A stretch of DNA of 64,000 nt from Haloarcula halobia. GTDB taxonomy: Archaea > Halobacteriota > Halobacteria > Halobacteriales > Haloarculaceae. The DNA is taken from assembly GCF_029338255.1 (NCBI RefSeq), contig NZ_CP119787.1, forward strand, positions 3,115,631 to 3,179,630, in the 5' to 3' direction. The notes under the pieces were generated by a model that did no database searches, had not been told where the DNA came from, and was given only the letters and a program-made list of their open reading frames with translations. Positions 43,128 through 52,772 of this stretch are shown here, piece after piece (position 1 is the stretch's first letter; each line of letters opens with the position of its first letter). A program made the position numbers and the translations under genes.

Positions 43128-44888
43128 ATGAGCCAAGCAACAGAAACAGACGTCCGCGAGGACGGTATCATCGAAAGCGTCTCGGGACCGGTCGTATCGG
43201 CTCGGGACCTCGAAGCCCGGATGAACGACGTCGTGTACGTCGGTTCGGAAGGGCTGATGGGCGAGGTCATCGAGATCGAAGGAAACATCACCACCATCCA
43301 GGTCTACGAGGAGACCTCCGGGGTCTCCCCGGGCGAACCCGTCGAGGGGACGGGCTCGCCGCTCTCCGTGGACCTCGGGCCGGGCATGCTCGACGCCATC
43401 TACGACGGCGTCCAGCGCCCGCTCGACGTCCTCGAAGAGAAGATGGGCTCCCCGTACCTCGACCGCGGTGTCGACGCACCCGGTATCGACCTGGAGAAGA
43501 CCTGGGAGTTCACGCCCGAGGTCTCTGCGGGTGACGAGGTCGAACCCGGTGACATCGTCGGGACCGTCCCGGAGACGCCCAGCATCGACCACAAAGTGAT
43601 GGTCCCGCCCGAATCCGAGGGCGGCGAGGTCGTCTCGGCGAACTCCGGCTCGTTCGACGTCCAGGAGACGGTCGTCGAGCTGGACACCGGCGAGGAGATC
43701 TCGATGCACCAGGAGTGGCCCGTCCGCAGTCAGCGGCCGGCCGACGAGAAGCAGACCCCGACCGAACCGCTCGTGTCGGGCCAGCGCATCCTCGACGGCC
43801 TGTTCCCCATCGCGAAAGGTGGGACCGCCGCCATCCCCGGTCCGTTCGGCTCGGGGAAGACGGTCACCCAGCACCAGCTCGCGAAGTGGGCCGACGCGGA
43901 CATCGTCGTCTACGTCGGCTGTGGCGAGCGTGGCAACGAGATGACGGAAGTCATCGAGGACTTCCCGGAACTCGAGGACCCGACCACCGGGAACGCCCTG
44001 ATGGACCGGACCTGCCTCATCGCCAATACGTCGAACATGCCCGTGGCGGCCCGGGAGTCCTGTGTCTACACCGGCATCACCATCGCGGAGTACTTCCGCG
44101 ACATGGGCTACGACGTCGCGCTGATGGCCGACTCCACCTCGCGGTGGGCCGAGGCCATGCGCGAGATATCCTCGCGGCTGGAGGAGATGCCCGGTGAGGA
44201 GGGGTACCCCGCGTACCTCTCGGCTCGCCTCAGCGAGTTCTACGAGCGCGCCGGCTACTTCGAGAACATCAACGACACCGAGGGGTCGGTCTCGGTCATC
44301 GGGGCCGTCTCCCCGCCCGGCGGGGACTTCTCGGAACCGGTCACCCAGAACACGCTGCGCATCGTCAAGACGTTCTGGGCGCTGGACGCCGACCTCGCCG
44401 AGCGCCGGCACTTCCCCTCGATCAACTGGAACGAGTCGTACTCCCTGTACCGCGACCAGCTCGACGACTGGTTCGTCGAGAACGTCCGCGAAGAGTGGCC
44501 CGAGACGCGACAGTGGGCCATCGACGTGCTCGACGAGGAGGCGGAGCTCCAAGAGATCGTCCAGCTCGTCGGGAAGGACGCACTGCCGGAAGACCAGCAG
44601 CTCACGCTCGAGGTCGCTCGCTACCTGCGTGAGGCCTGGCTCCAGCAGAACGCGTTCCACGACGTCGACACCTACTGCGAGCCCGAGAAGACCTACCGCA
44701 TCGTGAACGCCATCCAAACGTTCAACGACGAGGCCTTCGACGCGCTCGAGGCGGGCGTCCCCGTCGAGGAGATCACGGACATCGACGCCGCACCGCGGCT
44801 CAACCGCATCGGCGTCCAGGAGGACTACGGGGCGTACGTCGACGACTTAGAAGAGGACCTCGCTGCGGAACTCCAGGAGAAGTACTAA
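43128..44888 (+). CDS. atpA: A-type ATP synthase catalytic subunit A
   Basis: A 586-residue catalytic subunit. The P-loop is [19 protein letters not shown], written here as GPFGSGKT, with the catalytic glutamate in [13 protein letters not shown]. The A-type non-homologous region covers about residues 110-200. [16 protein letters not shown] and [13 protein letters not shown] follow. No intein is present, though inteins occur in some archaeal atpA genes. It is directly followed by atpB with a two-base gap. Confidence 0.97.
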   Translation: MSQATETDVREDGIIESVSGPVVSARDLEARMNDVVYVGSEGLMGEVIEIEGNITTIQVYEETSGVSPGEPVEGTGSPLSVDLGPGMLDAIYDGVQRPLDVLEEKMGSPYLDRGVDAPGIDLEKTWEFTPEVSAGDEVEPGDIVGTVPETPSIDHKVMVPPESEGGEVVSANSGSFDVQETVVELDTGEEISMHQEWPVRSQRPADEKQTPTEPLVSGQRILDGLFPIAKGGTAAIPGPFGSGKTVTQHQLAKWADADIVVYVGCGERGNEMTEVIEDFPELEDPTTGNALMDRTCLIANTSNMPVAARESCVYTGITIAEYFRDMGYDVALMADSTSRWAEAMREISSRLEEMPGEEGYPAYLSARLSEFYERAGYFENINDTEGSVSVIGAVSPPGGDFSEPVTQNTLRIVKTFWALDADLAERRHFPSINWNESYSLYRDQLDDWFVENVREEWPETRQWAIDVLDEEAELQEIVQLVGKDALPEDQQLTLEVARYLREAWLQQNAFHDVDTYCEPEKTYRIVNAIQTFNDEAFDALEAGVPVEEITDIDAAPRLNRIGVQEDYGAYVDDLEEDLAAELQEKY

Positions 44889-44890
44889 CG

Positions 44891-46318
44891 ATGAAAGAGT
44901 ACCAGACAATCACGGAAATCAGCGGACCGCTGGTCTTCGTCGAGACCGACGAACCGGTCGGCTACGACGAGATCGTCGAGATCGAGACGAGCGACGGCGA
45001 GACCCGCCGTGGCCAGGTGCTGGAGTCGACCAGCGACTACGTCGCCATCCAGGTGTTCGAGGGCACCTCCGGTATCGACCGGAAGGCGTCCGTTCGCTTC
45101 CTCGGCGAGACCATGAAGATGCCCGTCACCGAGGACCTGCTGGGACGGGTCATGGACGGGACCGGCCAGCCCATCGACGGCGGGCCCGAGATCGTCCCCG
45201 ACGAGCGCCAGGACATCGTCGGCGCGGCCATCAACCCCTTCTCGCGGGAGTACCCCGAGGAGTTCATCCAGACCGGGGTCTCGGCCATCGACGGCATGAA
45301 CACCCTGGTCCGTGGCCAGAAGTTGCCCATCTTCTCGGCCTCGGGGCTGCCCCACAACGATCTGGCGCTCCAGATCGCCCGCCAGGCGACCGTCCCCGAA
45401 GAGGAGGAAGGCGGCGACGACGAGGAGGGGTCCGAGTTCGCAGTCATCTTCGGCGCGATGGGCATCACGGCCGAAGAGGCCAACGAGTTCATGGACGACT
45501 TCGAGCGCACCGGCGCGCTGGAGCGGTCGGTCGTCTTCATGAACCTCGCGGACGACCCCGCCGTCGAGCGGACGATCACGCCGCGACTCGCGCTCACCAC
45601 GGCCGAGTACCTCGCCTTCGAGAAGGACTACCACGTGCTGGTCATCCTGACGGACATGACCAACTACTGTGAGGCGCTCCGAGAGATCGGTGCCGCACGT
45701 GAGGAGGTCCCCGGCCGGCGTGGGTACCCCGGGTACATGTACACCGACCTGGCCCAGCTCTACGAGCGGGCCGGTCGTATCGAGGGCCGCGAAGGGTCTG
45801 TGACCCAGCTGCCCATCCTCACGATGCCCGGCGACGACGACACCCACCCCATCCCGGACCTAACTGGTTACATCACCGAGGGCCAGATCTACATCGACCG
45901 GGACCTGAACAGCCAGGGCATCCAGCCGCCGATCAACGTCCTGCCGTCGCTGTCGCGCCTGATGGACGACGGTATCGGCGAGGGCCTGACTCGTGGCGAC
46001 CACGCGGACGTCAAGGACCAGCTGTTCGCCGCGTACGCGGAGGGGGAAGACCTGCGCGACCTGGTGAACATCGTCGGTCGCGAGGCCCTGTCGGACCTGG
46101 ACAACAAGTACCTGGACTTCGCCGACCGGTTCGAGTCCGAGTTCGTCGATCAGGGCTTCGATACGGCTCGTGACATCGACGAGACGCTCGAACTCGGCTG
46201 GGACCTCCTCTCGATGCTGCCAAAAGAGGCGCTCAACCGCATCGACGAGGAACTCATCGAGGAGAACTACCGCGAGGACGAGGACGCCGCGGCCGAGGCC
46301 GTCGAAGCCGAAGCCTAG
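44891..46318 (+). CDS. atpB: A-type ATP synthase non-catalytic subunit B
   Basis: The 475-residue regulatory subunit lacks a P-loop: [18 protein letters not shown] sits at that place. It shows [31 protein letters not shown] and [19 protein letters not shown]. An acidic insert ([13 protein letters not shown]) near residue 175 is a salt adaptation. After its stop the operon is interrupted by a rhodopsin gene before atpD. Confidence 0.97.
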   Translation: MKEYQTITEISGPLVFVETDEPVGYDEIVEIETSDGETRRGQVLESTSDYVAIQVFEGTSGIDRKASVRFLGETMKMPVTEDLLGRVMDGTGQPIDGGPEIVPDERQDIVGAAINPFSREYPEEFIQTGVSAIDGMNTLVRGQKLPIFSASGLPHNDLALQIARQATVPEEEEGGDDEEGSEFAVIFGAMGITAEEANEFMDDFERTGALERSVVFMNLADDPAVERTITPRLALTTAEYLAFEKDYHVLVILTDMTNYCEALREIGAAREEVPGRRGYPGYMYTDLAQLYERAGRIEGREGSVTQLPILTMPGDDDTHPIPDLTGYITEGQIYIDRDLNSQGIQPPINVLPSLSRLMDDGIGEGLTRGDHADVKDQLFAAYAEGEDLRDLVNIVGREALSDLDNKYLDFADRFESEFVDQGFDTARDIDETLELGWDLLSMLPKEALNRIDEELIEENYREDEDAAAEAVEAEA

Positions 46319-46360
46319 CGTCGGCGAGCGGTTCGCCGTCGCGGCGTTACCCCGTCCCTA

Positions 46361-46371
46361 ACCATTTTGGT
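46361..46371 (+). promoter_or_regulatory. possible Bat-type upstream activating sequence of the rhodopsin gene
   Basis: ACCATTTTGGT (46361-46371) is a perfect inverted repeat (ACCA-TTT-TGGT) centred about 47 bases before the rhodopsin ATG. A weak TATA-like cagttactt lies around 46386-46394. The Halobacterium bop activator site occupies a similar distance, so activation by a Bat-type regulator is a fair inference. Confidence 0.4.
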
Positions 46372-46412
46372 ATGATAGATATTGGCAGTTACTTCTTAGT
46401 GAGTGATGCACT

Positions 46413-47165
46413 ATGCCTGCACCAGGTGGCGAATCGATATGGCTATGGCTCGGTACTGCCGGGATGTTCCTCGGCATGTTGTACTTCATCGGTCGCGGTT
46501 GGGGAGAAACCGATGAACGAAGACAGAAGTTCTACATCGCAACGATACTGATAACGGCGATCGCCTTCGTGAATTACCTCGCGATGGCGCTCGGGTTCGG
46601 ACTGACGATAATCGAGTTGGGCGGAGAGGAGGTGCCCATCTACTGGGCCCGGTACACGGACTGGTTGTTCACCACCCCGCTGTTGCTCTACGACCTCGGG
46701 TTGCTCGCGGGTGCCGATCGCAACACCATCGCCTCACTGGTGAGCCTCGACGTCCTGATGATCGGCACCGGTGTCGTCGCGACGCTCAGCGCGGGGAGCG
46801 GCGTCCTCTCGGCCGGCGCGGAGCGACTCGTCTGGTGGGGTATCAGCACGGCGTTCCTGCTCGTGCTGCTGTACTTCCTGTTCAGTTCGCTCTCCGGCCG
46901 GGTCGCCGACTTGCCGAGCGATACCCAAAGCACGTTCCGCACGTTGCGGAACCTCGTGCTGGTCGTCTGGCTCATCTACCCGGTCTGGTGGCTCGTCGGA
47001 ACGGAGGGTCTCGGCCTGGTGACGCTGGGTATCGAGACCGCCGGCTTCATGGTCATCGACCTCACCGCGAAGGTCGGCTTCGGGTTCATCCTCCTGCGCA
47101 GTCACAGCGTCCTCGACGGCGCTGCGCAGGCGACTGCGAGCGGCGCGGCCCCGGCCGACGACTGA
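46413..47165 (+). CDS. bop: bacteriorhodopsin-type light-driven proton pump (cruxrhodopsin-like)
   Basis: A 250-residue seven-helix retinal protein. Helix C reads [19 protein letters not shown], with both pump carboxylates (Asp83 and Asp94, equal to Asp85 and Asp96 of bacteriorhodopsin). The proton-release glutamates are present (Glu198 and Glu208), and the retinal lysine is Lys220 in [11 protein letters not shown]. It therefore should pump protons outward, and it closely resembles Haloarcula cruxrhodopsins from memory. It sits between atpB and atpD on the same strand, with its own upstream region of 94 bases. Confidence 0.95.
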   Translation: MPAPGGESIWLWLGTAGMFLGMLYFIGRGWGETDERRQKFYIATILITAIAFVNYLAMALGFGLTIIELGGEEVPIYWARYTDWLFTTPLLLYDLGLLAGADRNTIASLVSLDVLMIGTGVVATLSAGSGVLSAGAERLVWWGISTAFLLVLLYFLFSSLSGRVADLPSDTQSTFRTLRNLVLVVWLIYPVWWLVGTEGLGLVTLGIETAGFMVIDLTAKVGFGFILLRSHSVLDGAAQATASGAAPADD

Positions 47166-47252
47166 CGACCGACGCGGCGTCCATTTTTTCGTGCGCCGAC
47201 CGCCAGTCCCGACTGAAAACGGTTAACTGACTCCGCCCTGAAAGAGTCGGTA

Positions 47253-47945
47253 ATGGCGAAGGACGTCAAACCCACGCGGAAGAACTTGATGCAGATCGAG
47301 GACCGCATCGAGCTCTCCGAGCGTGGGCACGACACGCTGGAGAAGAAGCGTGACGGCCTCATCATGGAGTTCATGGACATCCTGGACCAGGCTCAGGACG
47401 TCCGCGAGGACCTGGGCGAGGACTACCAGCGGGCCCAGCGGGCCATCAACATGGCGCGAGCGATGGAGGGGGACGTCGCCGTGCGAGGCGCCGCCGCCGC
47501 GCTGAAAGAACACCCCGAGCTGACGACCCAGTCGAAGAACATCATGGGCGTGGTCGTCCCCCAGATCGAGTCCAGCAAGGTCAGGAAGTCCCTGGACGAG
47601 CGTGGCTACGGCGTGATGGGGACATCGGCGCGCATCGACGAGGCCGCAGAGGCCTACGAGGAGCTGCTCGAGACCATCATCCTCGCCGCCGAGGTGGAGA
47701 CGGCGATGAAGAAGATGTTAGAGGAGATCGAGACCACCAAGCGTCGCGTCAACGCCCTGGAGTTCAAGCTCCTGCCGGACCTCTATGACAACCAGGAGTA
47801 CATCGAGCAAAAGCTCGAGGAACAGGAGCGCGAGGAGATCTTCCGCATGAAGAAGATCAAGGCCAAGAAGGAGGCCGAGGAGGACGCGATCGCGGCCGAG
47901 GAGGCCGCCGAAGAGGAAGTCGAGCCCGTCTCCGCCGACGACTGA
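47253..47945 (+). CDS. atpD: A-type ATP synthase subunit D (central shaft)
   Basis: The 230-residue rotor shaft protein begins [33 protein letters not shown], the long N-terminal coil, abbreviated here to [13 protein letters not shown]. The [17 protein letters not shown] segment and a C-terminal acidic coil follow. The last 35 residues ([17 protein letters not shown]) are a halophilic extension. It is separated from atpB by the rhodopsin gene, with 87 bases between. Confidence 0.95.
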   Translation: MAKDVKPTRKNLMQIEDRIELSERGHDTLEKKRDGLIMEFMDILDQAQDVREDLGEDYQRAQRAINMARAMEGDVAVRGAAAALKEHPELTTQSKNIMGVVVPQIESSKVRKSLDERGYGVMGTSARIDEAAEAYEELLETIILAAEVETAMKKMLEEIETTKRRVNALEFKLLPDLYDNQEYIEQKLEEQEREEIFRMKKIKAKKEAEEDAIAAEEAAEEEVEPVSADD

Positions 47946-48036
47946 ACCCCGTTCGATTCGCTCTCGTTCTCGCACCGACCGCTGGTTCGGGGGTGCCAGC
48001 CGTCACGCTCTTCCTGCCGCCCCACGGACTACCGGC

Positions 48037-48429
48037 ATGGCCTGTTCGAACTGTGGTGGCGACACCGTCGCGGTCCCGGTGGCCGAGGAGTTGCGCCAGT
48101 ACCTCCCAGAGGGGACTGTCGGGGTGAGTCTCTGCCGGTCGTGTCTCACGATGGACCCCGTCGAGGACCCCCCGGAGACGGTGCCCGACCTCACCGCGCT
48201 CGACGACAGCTTCCCGTCGAACCCCGAGGCGGCGGTGCCATTGGCGTTGCTCGTCGGGTTGCTCGACTCGCTCGCGCTCAACCGCCAGGAGATCACGGCG
48301 TTGCTCGAACGGGTCGAGCGAGCGGGGACGGACCCGCTGCTGGTGGTCGACCGACTGGACGATTCGTTCGGGGGCGACGCCTTCGTGGACCTCGGGGCGC
48401 GTCGCCACCAGCTGGCGCAGTTGCTCTAG
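48037..48429 (+). CDS. small zinc-ribbon protein (DUF6276-like)
   Basis: A 130-residue protein with an N-terminal zinc ribbon: ACSNCGG (Cys-x2-Cys) and SLCRSCL (Cys-x2-Cys) about 30 residues apart. A helical domain with PSNPEAAVPLALLVGLLDSLAL and a C-terminal DPLLVVDRLDDSFGGDAFVDL follow. The family number is from memory. The function is unknown. Its stop overlaps the end of the convergent gene by four bases. Confidence 0.65.
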   Translation: MACSNCGGDTVAVPVAEELRQYLPEGTVGVSLCRSCLTMDPVEDPPETVPDLTALDDSFPSNPEAAVPLALLVGLLDSLALNRQEITALLERVERAGTDPLLVVDRLDDSFGGDAFVDLGARRHQLAQLL

Positions 48430-48812
48430 GGGGGGCGGACCGCACTGACGTCGTCGGCGTCCAGCACGGTCTTTCGCGAGACGACGTCGATGGTCGTGTC
48501 CGCGCCGATGCCGGTGCCGCCCTCGACGCGCTCGACGCGCAGTATCACGTCCTCGGGACTCGCACAGCCACAGTTGACGAACTCGTCCCACTCGTCGCCG
48601 ACGGCGACGGGGCCGGCGTGGGCCCACCGGAGGTACCGGAGGTAGGTCGGTTCGGTCATGTTCTCCTCGAGCCAGGCGCTGTCGGCGACGAACCAGCCCT
48701 CGTTCTCGTCGGGGTCGGTCTCGGGCGACCGGAAGGAGACGAGGACCCGGTCTGCCTGGTCCGACACCGTCGACGGGTCTGTCCTGTTGACGCGCTCGCT
48801 GTCGGTGGTCAT
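48426..48812 (-). CDS. hypothetical acidic protein
   Basis: The 128-residue protein starts TTDSERVNRTDPSTV from the ATG at 48812. Central aromatic-rich segments are WFVADSAWLEENM and YLRYLRWAHAGP, followed by VNCGCASPEDVILRVERV, with two cysteines, and a beta-type C-terminus. I do not recognise the family. Codon bias and a tight convergent end with the zinc-ribbon gene support a real gene. Confidence 0.6.
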   Translation of the reverse strand: MTTDSERVNRTDPSTVSDQADRVLVSFRSPETDPDENEGWFVADSAWLEENMTEPTYLRYLRWAHAGPVAVGDEWDEFVNCGCASPEDVILRVERVEGGTGIGADTTIDVVSRKTVLDADDVSAVRPP

Positions 48813-49047
48813 TGCTACGTCTACGCGGGACGACGGGTTAAGAGTTTTGTCCACATAGTGCAATACTACCGTAACCGAACCCGTGTCGCCGTCGTCTGCG
48901 AACGTTCCCACGAACCGACAGGGTCCGCCGGACGGACCGAAGACGACGGCTCCCGTACGGGACTGCCACGTCTGGTGTCCATCCTGATACGTTTGGCTTC
49001 CCGGTCAACCGATAGAACTTACGTAAACGTCACCGAATGGGTCGCGC

Positions 49048-50178
49048 ATGGACCTCTTCGGGATCGCCGTGGAGAACGTTGTCGTCGGTATCGGGGCGGC
49101 GTTGCTGGTCGGGGGCGTGATGCGGGCGAAGGACGTTGCCTACAACAAGTATCTCGAGCGACAGTATCCGATCGCGGGCGAGTACATCACCATCTGGGAG
49201 CAGGAGGTCGACGGCGAGCTCGTCACCGAGTCGGCGGCGGCGACCCTGACACAGCGTGGGACGGAGATAGAGGGCGTCTCGGAGATGCCCGATTCCGACA
49301 TCGAGTGGAAGTTCGAGGGACAGGTGTCCGAGACCGGCTACCTGAACGGCATCTACTACTCGACCAATCCCCACGACACTTCCATCGGGAACTTCTTCTT
49401 CCACATCAACTACGACGGGGAGCTCGAGGGGCTGTGGTCGGGGTACCAGGAGCGAAACGACACGTTGAACTCCGGTCGCTACCGATTCGTCCCGGTCCTC
49501 GATGCGTACAACATCCACCCGGTCCACAGGTCCCACGTCCCCGCGGCAGTCGACATCGCCGAGCAACGGCTGGGACCGGAGGACGCCTCGGCCGAGTTAC
49601 TGACGCGGGCACTCGACGCCGACGACGCGCACTTCGGGCACGTCGCACAGATCGACACCGGCTTCGAGACGGAGACGTCGCTCGGGGCGAACCTGACCGA
49701 CTCGTTGCTCGGCGAACCGTCGATAACCGACCAGACCGGGCCGGGAGACCCCGTGCCGAGCGACGTGATCGGGTTCTGCGTGGGTGCGGTCCTCGACCAG
49801 GACACGTTCCGGTCGTCGCTGAACGTCCCGGAGACGGAGCTCTCGAAGGCGTTGCAGCACGCAGACCGCGTGGGCGTCATCGAGGTGGTCGCGGTGAAAG
49901 ACGGCTTCGAGAAACGCGGCATCGGGACCGAACTGGTCGAGCGCTGCCTGGCGGCCTGTGCCGACAACGGCGCGACGGCGCTGTTCGCGCTCGGGCGTGA
50001 GCACGACGACGACGTCGCCATCGCCGGGATTCTGGAGTACTTCGGCTTCCGGGCGGTCGCTCGTATCGACGATTACTGGCGCGAGGAGCGGACCGCCTGT
50101 CTCGACTGCGAGGCCTCTCCGTGTACGTGTACGGCCGTGCTCTACGCCCGCTACCAGTCGCCCGAAGAGATAGCGTGA
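49048..50178 (+). CDS. membrane-anchored beta-barrel-like domain fused to a GNAT acetyltransferase
   Basis: A 376-residue protein of unusual build. It has one N-terminal membrane helix (about 5-25), then a beta-rich region of about 40-155 with repeated G-x-Y/W turns (AGEYITIWEQE, WKFEGQVSETGYLNGIYYS, GELEGLWSGYQERN). Its pattern recalls the membrane-tethered barrel domains seen in some defence effectors. The C-terminal GNAT domain (about 220-370) has IEVVAVKDGFEKRGIGTELVERC, the acetyl-CoA loop, and GILEYFGFRAVAR. A cysteine cluster C-x2-C-x5-C-x-C (CLDCEASPCTC) lies near the end. The substrate is unknown. It stands alone, with 235 bases of gene-free, less GC-rich sequence upstream. Confidence 0.7.
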   Translation: MDLFGIAVENVVVGIGAALLVGGVMRAKDVAYNKYLERQYPIAGEYITIWEQEVDGELVTESAAATLTQRGTEIEGVSEMPDSDIEWKFEGQVSETGYLNGIYYSTNPHDTSIGNFFFHINYDGELEGLWSGYQERNDTLNSGRYRFVPVLDAYNIHPVHRSHVPAAVDIAEQRLGPEDASAELLTRALDADDAHFGHVAQIDTGFETETSLGANLTDSLLGEPSITDQTGPGDPVPSDVIGFCVGAVLDQDTFRSSLNVPETELSKALQHADRVGVIEVVAVKDGFEKRGIGTELVERCLAACADNGATALFALGREHDDDVAIAGILEYFGFRAVARIDDYWREERTACLDCEASPCTCTAVLYARYQSPEEIA

Positions 50179-50194
50179 GGGGGGCTGCCGTCGC

Positions 50195-51445
50195 TTACAC
50201 GCCCGTCGAGTACCGCAGGAGGCCGGCGACGCCGCCGAAGGCGTTGAGCAGCTGTTCGCCTTTCTCGAAGTCGGTGGAGATGAACACCGTCTCGGTGCCC
50301 CGCTGGTCGGCCAGTTCCATCAGGTGGTCGATGGCGTCCTCTCGCTCGCCCTCCTCGGCCGGGACCGTCGCGTTACAGCGGGTGCAGTCGTGGTCGCCGG
50401 TGCTCGCGTTCGCATCGACGAGTTCGAACTCCTCGTGGCCGTTCTCGCAGGTGTAGGCGACGACGTCCTTCCGGAGGTCCTCGGAGATGAGCAGCTGTTC
50501 GACGGCACCCATGTTGAGGTTCTTCCGGGTCTGGTCGAACCCGTAGGTGGCCTTCTCGCCGTCGTGGAGCTGCTTGAAGAACTCCTCCATGACCTGCTTG
50601 TCCTGGAGCATCTCGTGTTCGGCCAGGACGTCCTCGGCGGCGTCGACCAGGTCATAGAGGCCGGACTCGTCGGTGTAGGCCACGTCGAACTTCCCGAGCA
50701 CCATGTCCTGGAGCTCGTGATGGAGGTAGTCGCCGTCGAGGAACTCGTCTTTCGTCGGCGAGGGGCCACCGACGAGCACGCCGTCCATCTCGTGGCGCTC
50801 GGGGACGAACAGCTCGTTTGCCATCCCCGCGACCTCCTGGTAGAAGTTGTCGATGGCCTCCAGGCGCAGACGGGCGAACCGCTGTGCGGACTGGCCACCT
50901 TTGCGCTGCTTGCCGGGGACCAGCGAGGAGGCCGACTTGACGGCCTCGACGCGCTTGCCCTTGAGCCACCCGACGTTGGCCTCGCGGCGGTCGAGGACGA
51001 CGAGGCCGAACAGGCCCTTGTCGGCCAGCATCTCTTCTAAGGGTTCGGTGAGGAACTCCGAGTCACAGTGGTACCGGAACGACTCGATGGGGTCCGGCGG
51101 GTTCTCGAGGGACTTGGTGACCATGTCCGTCCGGCCGCCGCCGGTGTCGATGGCGCCCGAGAACAGGACCATGCCGTTCTCCGGCGGGTTGTCGTAGTAC
51201 CGAAGCCGGTCCTTGATCGAGGTCAGCGCGTCCTGGACGGCCGTCCGGGTGTCCTTGGACTTGATGTTCGACGCCTCGGAGTGTTCCTGCGTGACGTGGG
51301 CGACCACGTCGCTCAGCTGCTTGTCCTCGGGGACGTAGATAGAGACCAGCTGGGTGCCCGAGCCGCTGTATCCCTTGAGCTCCTCGATGACCTTGCGGAA
51401 CTCGTATTTCTGTTTGTCCGACTGCTCCTGTTCCTGCTCACTCAT
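50195..51445 (-). CDS. prf1: peptide chain release factor aRF1
   Basis: The 416-residue class I release factor has the stop-codon recognition motif NIKSKDT in domain 1 and the peptide-release motif RKGGQSAQRF in domain 2. Domain 3 includes a zinc-binding-like CENGHEEFELV and DCTRCNATVP pair. The start is the ATG at 51445. The N-terminus SEQEQEQSDKQKYEFRK is acidic. It recognises all three stop codons in archaea. Confidence 0.96.
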   Translation of the reverse strand: MSEQEQEQSDKQKYEFRKVIEELKGYSGSGTQLVSIYVPEDKQLSDVVAHVTQEHSEASNIKSKDTRTAVQDALTSIKDRLRYYDNPPENGMVLFSGAIDTGGGRTDMVTKSLENPPDPIESFRYHCDSEFLTEPLEEMLADKGLFGLVVLDRREANVGWLKGKRVEAVKSASSLVPGKQRKGGQSAQRFARLRLEAIDNFYQEVAGMANELFVPERHEMDGVLVGGPSPTKDEFLDGDYLHHELQDMVLGKFDVAYTDESGLYDLVDAAEDVLAEHEMLQDKQVMEEFFKQLHDGEKATYGFDQTRKNLNMGAVEQLLISEDLRKDVVAYTCENGHEEFELVDANASTGDHDCTRCNATVPAEEGEREDAIDHLMELADQRGTETVFISTDFEKGEQLLNAFGGVAGLLRYSTGV

Positions 51446-51485
51446 TGTCCCCGTTTGGCTAGTGGTGGGTAAGAAACTGTTGAAG

Positions 51486-51570
51486 GTAGCGAGGGGCGCG
51501 AACGAGCCGTGCGAGTGAGCGGCCCTCGAAGCGGAACGGCGAGCGAAGCGAGCCGTGGAGCAGAAGCGAG
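51486..51570 (+). repeat. 85-base intergenic direct repeat, copy A
   Basis: An 85-base unit starting GTAGCGAGGGGCGCG and containing GCGAGCGAAGCGAGC recurs at 51695 with only a few changes, 209 bases apart. The whole 51446-51949 gap has no credible gene and consists largely of these GCGAAGCGAG-rich elements. Confidence 0.75.
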
Positions 51571-51614
51571 GCGCTACGCGCCTCGAAACGTCGAGCGGTG
51601 AAACCGCGAGACAG

Positions 51615-51647
51615 GTAGCGAGGGGCTGAGCGAAGCGAAGTCCCTCG
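51615..51647 (+). repeat. 33-base repeat shared with the 63.7 kb intergenic region
   Basis: This 33-base element, containing CTGAGCGAAGCGAAG and ending CCCTCG, matches the reverse complement of 63696-63728 with about two changes. It starts with the same GTAGCGAGG as the 85-base units. Confidence 0.65.
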
Positions 51648-51694
51648 ATGTGAAGCGGTGAGCAAAGCGAACCGCGGAACAGATCTCCAAGAGC

Positions 51695-51779
51695 GTAGCG
51701 AGGGGCGCGACCGAGCCGTACGAGTGAGTGGCCCTCGAAGCGGAACGGCGAGCGAAGCGAGCCGTGGAGCAGGAGCGAG
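51695..51779 (+). repeat. 85-base intergenic direct repeat, copy B
   Basis: Second copy of the unit at 51486, with small differences such as GACCGAGCCGTACGAG against GAACGAGCCGTGCGAG. A GC-rich stretch and then the minD promoter follow. Confidence 0.75.
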
Positions 51780-51910
51780 GGCGGCCCGTAGAGCACGGAC
51801 GGGCCGACCGCCAGACGAACGGTTCCAGCGCGCCGATGCACCCGTTCAGGGCGGATACAGACACACACACCGGCGAACTGCCGACAGCACGCGTCCGGCC
51901 GACAGCCGGA

Positions 51911-51918
51911 TTTATATG
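51911..51918 (+). promoter_or_regulatory. TATA box of the MinD-family gene
   Basis: tttatatg at 51911-51918 predicts a start about nine bases before the ATG at 51950, an almost leaderless transcript. Confidence 0.55.
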
Positions 51919-51949
51919 CCCCACTACCCTGAAGACAAGCAATCAGAAC

Positions 51950-52762
51950 ATGGCGGGCTACGTCTGTACAATCGCGGGCGGGAAAGGCGGCGTCGGGAAG
52001 ACGACGACCGCGGTCAACCTCGGGGCCGGACTCCAGGAGCTGGGGTACGACGTGGCGGTCGTCGACGCCGATCTCGGGATGGCGAACCTGGGTGCGATGC
52101 TCGACGTCGAGCCCGACCGGAGCCTGCATGACGTCCTCGCCGGTGACGGCCCCGTGAGCGAGGCGCTCACCGACGCGCCCGGCGGCCTGACGGTCATCCC
52201 CGGCGACCAGTCGCTCGACGCCTTCGCCGACGCGGACCCCGCCAACCTCCGGCGGGTCGTCAAGACGCTGCGCAACGCCTACGACGTGGTGCTGGTCGAC
52301 ACCGGCGCGGGCCTGAGCGACGCGGTGGCGGTCCCGCTGGGACTGGCCGACGGCATCGTCCTGGTGACGACGCCGGACGACGTGGCCGTTGGCGATACGA
52401 TAAAGACCGCGGAACTGGCCGACCGCATCGACGGGGCCGTCGTCGGCGCGATACTCAACCGGGTGACCCGCGAGACGGACGTAGCCGCCATCGCGGACCG
52501 ATTTTCGTTCCCGCTGCTCGCGGTCGTCCCGGACGACAGGGAAGCGACGGCCGACGAACCGCTCTTGTTCAACGCCCCGGAGGCCCCCGCCTCGGACGCC
52601 TTCATGCGACTGGCCGAGGCGCTCGAGGGCGTGTTCTTCGACGGCGAGACGGCTACCGAGGACGTCGAGACCATCGTCGACGAGGAGTGGTTCGTCGACG
52701 AATCCTCCGACGCAGACGACGAGGAGGAGAGTTCCGGCGGCGTCTTCGGCCTGTTCAACTGA
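51950..52762 (+). CDS. MinD/ParA-family ATPase
   Basis: The 270-residue P-loop ATPase begins AGYVCTIAGGKGGVGKTTTAVNL, with the deviant Walker A motif KGGVGKTT (residues 12-19). VAVVDADLGMANLGAML and VVLVDTGAGLSDAV (switch regions), then GAILNRVTRET, follow. After the ATPase core a 40-residue acidic tail ends GGVFGLFN. It does not show a clear amphipathic membrane helix as in bacterial MinD. Haloarchaea have several MinD paralogues involved in positioning archaella and chemosensory arrays; which one this is cannot be decided here. Confidence 0.88.
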   Translation: MAGYVCTIAGGKGGVGKTTTAVNLGAGLQELGYDVAVVDADLGMANLGAMLDVEPDRSLHDVLAGDGPVSEALTDAPGGLTVIPGDQSLDAFADADPANLRRVVKTLRNAYDVVLVDTGAGLSDAVAVPLGLADGIVLVTTPDDVAVGDTIKTAELADRIDGAVVGAILNRVTRETDVAAIADRFSFPLLAVVPDDREATADEPLLFNAPEAPASDAFMRLAEALEGVFFDGETATEDVETIVDEEWFVDESSDADDEEESSGGVFGLFN

Positions 52763-52772
52763 GTCGCCGGCC

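Noticed and set aside
43128-44888. Intein in atpA
   Set aside because: Inteins occur in some archaeal atpA genes, but here the P-loop region is continuous and the length is normal.
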